Source: Gemmatimonadaceae bacterium
GTDB lineage: Bacteria > Gemmatimonadota > Gemmatimonadetes > Gemmatimonadales > Gemmatimonadaceae
NCBI GenBank assembly: GCA_013816695.1
Contig: JACDDZ010000126.1
Span: forward strand, 1-5,507
Length of the DNA: 5,507 bases
Direction: 5' to 3'
Translations under genes and position numbers: made by a program
Notes under the pieces: model-generated
Seen by the model: the letters and a program-made list of their open reading frames with translations, nothing else
Databases searched by the model: none
Told to the model about the DNA's origin: nothing
Shown: one piece after another, positions 1-3,930 of the stretch
Numbering within the stretch: the stretch's first letter is position 1
Layout of the letters: each line of letters begins with the position of its first letter

Positions 1-1
1 C

Positions 2-691
2 ATTGACACCGCGTTCTCACGCGCCGTTATCACACCGGGCATCACGCGGACACAGGATGTCGTGTGGTGGATGCGGCAGCGCGTGAACGACCTAGGCCTC
101 GGCAGCTGGTTCCAGCCATCGGTCGAGGTCCAGCGGCGCGGCGCCACCGATGCCGAGGTCGGTGATAATCCGGTGATTCAGCGGGGCGATGTACTGCACT
201 GCGACTTCGGAATTGTCGCGCTGCGGCTGAACACTGACACGCAGCACATGGGATACGTACTGCGCGAAGGTGAATCTGCGCCGCCGGCCGGACTTGTCGC
301 TGCGCTTCGGAACGGCAACCGTCTTCAGGACATCGTGATGCGCGAGATCAAACCGGGACGTACCGGCAACGATGTGCTCCGATCATCCCTGGCACGCATG
401 CGCGCCGAAGGGATCGAGGGAACGGTTTATACGCACCCGATCGGCGTGCACGGGCACGGTGCCGGGCCACTCATCGGCCTCTGGGATTATCAGAACGGCG
501 TACCCGGCCGAGGCGATGCGAAAATCATCCCGTCGATGTGGTTCTCGATCGAGCTGCAGGCAACTACGCCCGTCCCGGACTGGGGCGGTCAGCGAGTCCG
601 AATGGCGCTCGAGGAAGACATGACCATCGACGAGGCAGGCGCGAACAGTTGGGCCCTTAAACGGCAGACCGAGTTTCACCTGGTGCGGTGA
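2..691 (+). CDS. M24-family metallopeptidase (Xaa-Pro aminopeptidase-like), C-terminal part; 5' end outside window
   Basis: The frame is open from base 2, with 229 codons before TGA at 689-691, so this is the 3' part of a larger gene; the internal GTG at 62 is not a real start. The fragment is the pita-bread catalytic domain of M24 peptidases, which hydrolyse dipeptides or remove an N-terminal residue before proline using two metal ions. Counting the first full codon as residue 1, the five expected ligands are visible: Asp68 in CDFG, Asp79 in NTDTQH, His152 in HGHGAG, Glu184 in SIELQ and Glu204 in LEEDM. The second histidine usual after GHxxG in aminopeptidase P (VHD/VHE) appears to be replaced in GPLIGLWD, so exact substrate is uncertain. 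The missing N-terminus probably holds the creatinase-like domain and any signal peptide. The gene ends tail-to-tail with the hydrolase gene, overlapping it by 35 bp, with no obvious terminator between them. Confidence 0.9.
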   Translation: MDTAFSRAVITPGITRTQDVVWWMRQRVNDLGLGSWFQPSVEVQRRGATDAEVGDNPVIQRGDVLHCDFGIVALRLNTDTQHMGYVLREGESAPPAGLVAALRNGNRLQDIVMREIKPGRTGNDVLRSSLARMRAEGIEGTVYTHPIGVHGHGAGPLIGLWDYQNGVPGRGDAKIIPSMWFSIELQATTPVPDWGGQRVRMALEEDMTIDEAGANSWALKRQTEFHLVR

Positions 692-1538
692 ACGCCGCAA
701 GACATTTTCGATCATCCTCGCCGTGGATGAAAGCGACAATGTCATCGGCAACAGGCGCTTTCCCCAGGGTGGGCACGGCGAGGGCGAAGATTAACCCGAG
801 ATGGCTGACGCCGCGGTAGACGATCGCACGAGCGCAGCCCCCGCGCTCGCGGATGAGCGCGGCGAGCCTAACGGAGTTCCTCGCAGAAACCGTCCTGTCA
901 TCTGCGCCGTGCAGGAATAGAATTGGGCGCTCCTTTCCATCTATGAAATTGACAGGGTAGGTGGATGGCCAATCATCCCTTGCACCCATCACTTCCTGGA
1001 CGTCCGGTTCCGTCCATGTTGTATCCACTGGGCCGGCCATGCTGACGTAGCCGCGTACGGCGTCCGAAGGTAACTGGACGTTTCGCAGATAGCGCTCGTC
1101 TAGGGCGAGCAATGCCGCCGAATGGGCACCCGATGAATGGCCCACAACCCATATCTGCGAGCTGTCGCCCCCGAAGCGACGGATATTCGTTCGCGTCCAG
1201 CGCACTGCCCTTGCCGCGTCGTCCACCCAGTCGGGGAACTTGGCCTCGGGGAACAGCCGGTAATCGGGCACCACGACTACCAGTCCGCGGCGGGTCAACG
1301 CATCGCCAAGCAATCGGTATTCATCCTTTGAACCGTTGCGCCATCGCCCTCCGTGAAGGAAGATCACAACGGGCGCCGGTCCGCGTCTGACACGCGGGCG
1401 ATAGACGTCGAGTCGTTCTCGCGCACTGCTACCGTACGGGACGCCGCTATTCCTGACGAAATCATCGCCGAGGAAGATGCCCTCCGCAATTCGCAGCGGC
1501 GAACAGGCGGAGGCGATTCCCACTACCGACGCCAACAT
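657..1538 (-). CDS. Secreted or lipid-anchored alpha/beta-hydrolase (carboxylesterase-like)
   Basis: This 293-residue protein has the complete motif set of the BD-FAE / carboxylesterase branch of alpha/beta-hydrolases, which cleave ester bonds. The oxyanion-hole motif HGGRW is at 62-66, the nucleophile elbow GHSSG at 133-137 gives Ser135, and the acid is Asp214 in HGADDRTV. The base is His246 in VSHLG. A PDYRLFPEAKFP segment at 91-102 is typical of this group. The N-terminus is hydrophobic and ends in a lipobox-like ASAC with Cys12, suggesting export and lipid anchoring. However, the ATG at 1538 leaves no positively charged n-region and has only a distant AGAGG (16 bases away). The frame stays open upstream to a TGA near 1635 with no ATG, GTG or TTG. 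A CTG at 1589 would add 17 residues including LRRVML, a much better signal-peptide n-region. Family assignment is firm; start, anchoring and substrate are not. Confidence 0.9.
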   Translation of the reverse strand: MLASVVGIASACSPLRIAEGIFLGDDFVRNSGVPYGSSARERLDVYRPRVRRGPAPVVIFLHGGRWRNGSKDEYRLLGDALTRRGLVVVVPDYRLFPEAKFPDWVDDAARAVRWTRTNIRRFGGDSSQIWVVGHSSGAHSAALLALDERYLRNVQLPSDAVRGYVSMAGPVDTTWTEPDVQEVMGARDDWPSTYPVNFIDGKERPILFLHGADDRTVSARNSVRLAALIRERGGCARAIVYRGVSHLGLIFALAVPTLGKAPVADDIVAFIHGEDDRKCLAAFTAPGETRSAV

Positions 1539-1585
1539 TACACGGCGAAGCTGACCTCTGCCCGTGCGGGTGGGTCGCGAGTGCG

Positions 1586-1589
1586 TCAG
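1586..1589 (-). promoter_or_regulatory. Possible CTGA stop/start overlap between the small gene and the hydrolase
   Basis: On the minus strand, CTG (1589-1587) overlaps the TGA (1588-1586) of the small charged gene, the geometry of translational coupling. It is preceded by a weak GGA four bases away. Starting there gives the hydrolase a 17-residue extension carrying several arginines ahead of the hydrophobic segment. CTG is a rare start codon, so this is tentative. Confidence 0.2.
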
Positions 1590-1900
1590 CTTTTCCGCTT
1601 TGCGGCCGCGGCCGATCCGGAGTCGGCAGCATCGTCATCGACCGGGTGATCGTGACGGTCGACATCGCGCGCAAGCCGAGTCTTCTCGCTATTCTTCTCG
1701 GCCTCGTCGTGCTGCTGCCGGCCCTCGAAGAGACGATCCCTCCCCACATCATCGTGCTTCCGAATCTCCCCGGGATCGTGGCCCGGACCAGCGGAAGTCT
1801 GCTTTTCCTTCCCCTGGTCGGCCTCATTCTCGGCCTCGGCGACCTGGTCGAGCTTCCTGTCGCTTGCACTGTGTTTGTATCCGCTGCTTTCGTTAGCCAT
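1586..1900 (-). CDS. Small, highly charged, probably disordered protein of unknown function
   Basis: This 104-residue frame starts with ATG at 1900 (MANESSGYKH) and is preceded by GAGAG at 1911-1907 with a 6-base spacer, an acceptable ribosome binding site. The protein is very rich in Asp, Glu, Lys, Arg, His and Gln, for example EGRQQHDEAEKNSEK and DRHDHPVDDD, with almost no hydrophobic stretch. No signal peptide or membrane segment is seen, so it is probably a soluble, largely unfolded cytoplasmic protein. A GPGHDPGEIRKHDD segment near the middle may be a conserved core. I recognise no function. It lies upstream of the hydrolase on the same strand, 47 bp before that gene's ATG; its TGA would overlap a possible CTG start of the hydrolase as CTGA, so the two may be cotranscribed. 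The opposite strand carries an open hydrophobic frame at 1646-1927, the expected mirror of Asp/Glu codons. I prefer the minus frame for its binding site and position. Confidence 0.5.
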   Translation of the reverse strand: MANESSGYKHSASDRKLDQVAEAENEADQGKEKQTSAGPGHDPGEIRKHDDVGRDRLFEGRQQHDEAEKNSEKTRLARDVDRHDHPVDDDAADSGSAAAAKRKS

Positions 1901-1943
1901 TGCTCGCTCTCGTTGAATAGGAGGTAGAACGGGGCAACCTGCA

Positions 1944-2042
1944 TGCCTATCCGCATTTTGTTCGGCAAGCCTGGATGCGAGCGGAGTAATTCCGGGCAGT
2001 TGATTGCGGAGCGCCAATTGCAGATTGACTTGAGCGTTAGGT
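1944..2042 (+). other. Possible upstream attC-like recombination site (weak)
   Basis: The right end, CTTGAGCGTTAGGT (2029-2042), looks like the L'-R' half of an integron attC site, with core GTTAGGT at 2036-2042. A candidate left arm begins TGCCTAT at 1944-1950, the same 7-mer that opens the candidate site downstream of the lipoprotein gene. CAAG at 1966-1969 could pair with CTTG at 2029-2032. The left core lacks the AAC expected of R'' (it reads GCCTATC) and the inner arms pair poorly, so this is only a candidate. GCAACCT (1935-1941) is also an inverted match to AGGTTGC (2039-2045). Confidence 0.2.
2033..2042 (+). repeat. Direct repeat copy 1, AGCGTTAGGT
   Basis: This exact 10-mer recurs at 2530-2539, 497 bp downstream. 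The two copies bracket the lipoprotein gene and nothing else. Each contains GTTAGGT, which matches the GTTRRRY consensus of integron attC core sites. Confidence 0.75.
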
Positions 2043-2045
2043 TGC

Positions 2046-2057
2046 TTGCGCGCGCAA
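2046..2057 (+). repeat. Perfect 12-bp palindrome upstream of the lipoprotein gene
   Basis: TTGCGCGCGCAA is a perfect palindrome, nested near an outer GTTGC (2041-2045) / GCAAC (2054-2058) inverted pair. It ends 12 bases before the GTG at 2070 and just ahead of the ribosome binding site. It could be an operator or a small 5' hairpin affecting translation, but GC-rich palindromes also arise by chance. Confidence 0.4.
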
Positions 2058-2059
2058 CA

Positions 2060-2065
2060 TGAGGA
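2060..2065 (+). promoter_or_regulatory. Ribosome binding site that decides the lipoprotein start
   Basis: TGAGGA, with GAGG at 2061-2064, is followed by a 5-base spacer and GTG at 2070. It selects this GTG over the in-frame TTG at 2046, which lies inside the palindrome and has no binding site. Confidence 0.65.
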
Positions 2066-2069
2066 TTCG

Positions 2070-2495
2070 GTGACAACGAAGAGAACCTTGCGGTATCCCG
2101 CCATAATTATCGCCATTGCCATATCCACGTTGAGCGCGTGCGCTATTGGTGGCCCGTCGCTATATGCGGATAGCATCGTCGGGTCTTGGGGCGGAGCCCG
2201 CGCAGGCCTAGTGCTCACACCGGATAGTGGCACCATTAGTTACGATTGCGCCCATGGTACACTCGAGGGTCCTGTACGAAGCGATCGCAACGGCCGGTTT
2301 GACGTTTCGGGCCTGCACGTGCGGGAGCACGGCGGCCCGGTCCGCATCGATGAAGTGCCGAACGCTTTGCCTGCAAGATACCTGGGGCAAATCAACGGGG
2401 ACCGCATGGACTTGCGCGTCCTGGTAGCGAAAGACACACTCGGTCCGTTCACGCTACGCCGAGGGGCGGCACCACAGCTGGTTCGCTGCCTATAA
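2070..2495 (+). CDS. Small lipoprotein of a conserved, unnamed secreted family
   Basis: From GTG at 2070 this is 141 residues. The N-terminus has a textbook lipoprotein signal: basic TTKRTLRY, hydrophobic AIIIAIAIST, then lipobox LSAC with Cys24 as the likely lipidated residue. The mature part (about 117 residues) begins with SIVGSWGG and continues with alternating polar and hydrophobic stretches suggesting a small beta-sheet fold. Motifs such as YDCAHG (58-63), NGRFDVSG, REHGGP (86-90 region) and a C-terminal FTLRRG then VRCL recall a widespread family of hypothetical proteins with GTWGG and YDCAHG motifs; this recall is from memory. Cys60 and the penultimate Cys140 may form a disulfide in the periplasm. 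The biochemical role is unknown. The gene stands alone on the plus strand, between divergent minus-strand genes and the FIST gene, and is bracketed by the 10-bp direct repeats. The TTG at 2046 would add 8 residues and is less likely. Confidence 0.85.
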   Translation: MTTKRTLRYPAIIIAIAISTLSACAIGGPSLYADSIVGSWGGARAGLVLTPDSGTISYDCAHGTLEGPVRSDRNGRFDVSGLHVREHGGPVRIDEVPNALPARYLGQINGDRMDLRVLVAKDTLGPFTLRRGAAPQLVRCL

Positions 2496-2539
2496 CGGCG
2501 CGTTGTTGCGCTCACCTTCGTTTCCACCCAGCGTTAGGT
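2488..2539 (+). other. Possible attC-like site at the 3' end of the lipoprotein gene
   Basis: The segment opens with CCTATAAC (R''-like CTATAAC at 2490-2496) and closes with AGCGTTAGGT (R' GTTAGGT at 2533-2539). CCTA and ACG on the left can pair with CGT and TAGG on the right around a 2-base bulge, and the gene's stop codon sits in the left core. The sequence between, GGCGCGTTG to CCACCCA, does not form a convincing L''/L' stem. The left core departs from RYYYAAC at two positions. Confidence 0.3.
2530..2539 (+). repeat. Direct repeat copy 2, AGCGTTAGGT
   Basis: Exact second copy of the 10-mer at 2033-2042, placed 34 bases after the lipoprotein stop codon. Confidence 0.75.
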
Positions 2540-2544
2540 AACGC
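2531..2544 (+). repeat. Short hairpin GCGTTAGGTAACGC
   Basis: GCGTT pairs with AACGC around AGGT, and GCGTTA/TAACGC is a perfect 6-bp inverted repeat with a 2-base centre. It overlaps repeat copy 2. No run of T follows, so it does not look like an intrinsic terminator, although it could trim the 3' end of the lipoprotein transcript. Confidence 0.4.
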
Positions 2545-2774
2545 GGTCATCGAGCCGCGCAGCAGATTCGAACATTAGGCTGACATTCCTGACCTTCACA
2601 TGACGGCTGACCACGCCATCGCTACAGTCATGGTCCGCGACGAACGTACAGCGCGAACGGGATCTGGACGGGATGCAAACTTGCTCTAATCTTGGGCGGG
2701 TGTCGGTCATTGCATGGAGGCATCCACTGTCGGGACGGATGTCGACTTCCTGCGGGGTTTTCTCACCGGTCGGC

Positions 2775-2780
2775 GAGGGA
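2775..2780 (+). promoter_or_regulatory. Ribosome binding site of the FIST gene
   Basis: GAGGGA with an 8-base spacer precedes ATG at 2789. This favours 2789 over the in-frame ATG at 2714, which has no comparable site. Confidence 0.6.
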
Positions 2781-2788
2781 ACGGCATC

Positions 2789-3928
2789 ATGTTTGTCGAG
2801 CAGACGCGCTGGTCGAGCGCAACCGGATGGGTCGTGTCGCGCGCACCGCGCCAAGACCCTTCGGCGCACGTCGTACTGTTCTTCGGTGCGCGGGAAGCCA
2901 TCGAGTCGTCGCGGGCCGTAGAGGTGCTTCGTGCGGCGCACCCGCAAGCCTGTATCGTCGGGTGCTCCACCGCCGGCGAGATCAGCGAGACCACTGTGTC
3001 TGACGGGTCGGTGGTTGCGACCGCGATCCACTTCGAGCACACCGTCGTTCGCGCTGCGTGCCAGCCGCTCGAAAGCGCGGAGGACAGTCGTGCTGCCGGA
3101 GAGCGAATCGCCCGCGAGCTGTCATCCAACGATCTTGTGCACGTTTTTGTCCTGGCCGAGGGGCTGAAGATAAACGGCTCGGACCTCGTCGCCGGTTTAC
3201 GGCACGGACTACCTGCGAACGTTGCCGTCACTGGTGGACTCGCCGCGGACGGTGCTCTTTTCGAGAAAACCTGCGTGTACTGCGACGGGGAGCGTGAGGG
3301 GGGAGCGGTGGTCGCCGTCGGTTTCTACGGCGACCGGCTCAGGATCGGCTATGGCTCGATGGGTGGATGGGACACTTTCGGCCCCGAACGGCTGGTGACT
3401 CGAGCCGAGGGCAACGTGTTGTACGAGCTCGACGGGAGCTCCGCTCTTGAACTGTACAAGCAATATCTCGGCTCTCACGCGGCGGACCTGCCGGCGAGCG
3501 GCCTCCGGTTTCCGTTGAGTCTTCGGGGAGAGTCCGGCGACCGGGGCATTGTCCGAACGATCCTGGGCATCGACGAAGCCGCGGGAAGTCTGGTGTTCGC
3601 CGGTGACATCCCGCAGGGGGTCTATGCCCGGCTGATGAAGGCGAATGTCGATCGGCTGATCGACGGCGCCTCCGAAGCGGCGACATCGTGTCGCGTGCCC
3701 CTCGCTAGTTCGGTGCCCTCCCTCGGCATCCTCATCAGCTGTGTGGGACGAAAGCTCGTGCTGAAGCAGCGCGCGGAGGAAGAGGTCGAGAGCGTGCGAG
3801 CGGTGCTAGGCGACGAGGCCGTGCTCAGTGGATTCTATTCCTATGGGGAGATCGCGCCCTTTGCGTCATCGACGAAGTGCGAGCTGCACAATCAAACGAT
3901 GACCATCACCACGTTCACGGAGGACTAG
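2789..3928 (+). CDS. FIST-domain sensor protein (FIST N plus FIST C)
   Basis: This 379-residue protein has the two-part FIST architecture, a predicted intracellular sensor of small ligands (amino acids have been suggested) found in signal-transduction proteins. The N-terminal half runs from about residue 20 to 195, with GCSTAGEI at 58-65 and GGLAADG at 149-155 as recognisable conserved motifs. The C-terminal half, about 205-370, ends with FYSYGEIAP (349-357) and LHNQT (366-370), as usual for FIST_C. No signal peptide or membrane helix is visible, so it should be cytoplasmic. I chose ATG 2789 because of GAGGGA eight bases upstream and because the family normally begins just before the GW motif (GW at 13-14). 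ATG 2714 would add 25 residues without homology that I recognise. The gene ends two bases before the hybrid kinase start. The kinase binding site lies within its last codons, so the two are almost certainly one operon and probably a ligand sensor with its kinase partner. Confidence 0.93.
   Translation: MFVEQTRWSSATGWVVSRAPRQDPSAHVVLFFGAREAIESSRAVEVLRAAHPQACIVGCSTAGEISETTVSDGSVVATAIHFEHTVVRAACQPLESAEDSRAAGERIARELSSNDLVHVFVLAEGLKINGSDLVAGLRHGLPANVAVTGGLAADGALFEKTCVYCDGEREGGAVVAVGFYGDRLRIGYGSMGGWDTFGPERLVTRAEGNVLYELDGSSALELYKQYLGSHAADLPASGLRFPLSLRGESGDRGIVRTILGIDEAAGSLVFAGDIPQGVYARLMKANVDRLIDGASEAATSCRVPLASSVPSLGILISCVGRKLVLKQRAEEEVESVRAVLGDEAVLSGFYSYGEIAPFASSTKCELHNQTMTITTFTED
3919..3923 (+). 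promoter_or_regulatory. Ribosome binding site of the kinase, inside the FIST 3' end
   Basis: GGAGG overlaps the last FIST codons and sits 7 bases before GTG at 3931. Translation of the kinase is therefore likely to be coupled to that of the FIST protein. Confidence 0.8.
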
Positions 3929-3930
3929 CC

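Larger units (their letters stand above)
2037..2533 (+). mobile_element. Candidate integron-type gene cassette carrying one lipoprotein gene
   Basis: If recombination occurs after the G of each GTTAGGT core, as in known integrons, the excised unit would be 497 bp and would hold exactly one gene in cassette orientation. The start codon lies 33 bp after the left boundary, and the stop TAA (2493-2495) lies inside an R''-like CTATAAC just before the right-hand site, both common in cassettes. Against it, no integrase gene is in the window, only one unit is seen, and the stem between R'' and R' is weak. Confidence 0.35.
2496..2788 (+). other. Non-coding gap between the lipoprotein and FIST genes
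   Basis: I see no convincing gene here. It holds the direct repeat copy 2, a small hairpin at 2531-2544, and an AT-richer TCTAAT/TAATCT patch at 2685-2692 that could be a -10 box for the FIST operon but lacks a matching -35. The frame of the FIST gene opens at ATG 2714, but that start has no clear binding site. An isolated GATTCGAAC near 2565-2573 resembles a tRNA T-loop, without the rest of a tRNA. Confidence 0.6.

Noticed and set aside
866..872. GCCTAAC, a perfect match to the attC R'' core consensus
   Set aside because: It lies inside the hydrolase coding sequence with no matching GTTAGGC partner at a plausible distance.
1646..1927. Plus-strand hydrophobic frame resembling a small membrane protein
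   Set aside because: Its GTG start has no binding site, and its hydrophobic composition is explained as the mirror of the charged minus-strand gene.
1462..2076. Long minus-strand frame of 204 codons
   Set aside because: It overlaps both the small charged gene and the hydrolase in another register, and its Arg/Ser/Pro-rich composition is that of a shadow frame in GC-rich DNA.
2565..2580. GATTCGAAC resembling a tRNA T-loop, a possible tRNA or attachment-site remnant
   Set aside because: No acceptor stem, anticodon arm or D-arm can be drawn around it.
2685..2692. TCTAAT/TAATCT as a -10 promoter box for the FIST operon
   Set aside because: No acceptable -35 at 16-18 bases upstream. Kept only as a remark in the gap annotation.
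2534..3231. Minus-strand frames opposite the start of the FIST gene
   Set aside because: Arg/Ser/Thr-rich shadow translations with no recognisable domain, antisense to a clear FIST protein.
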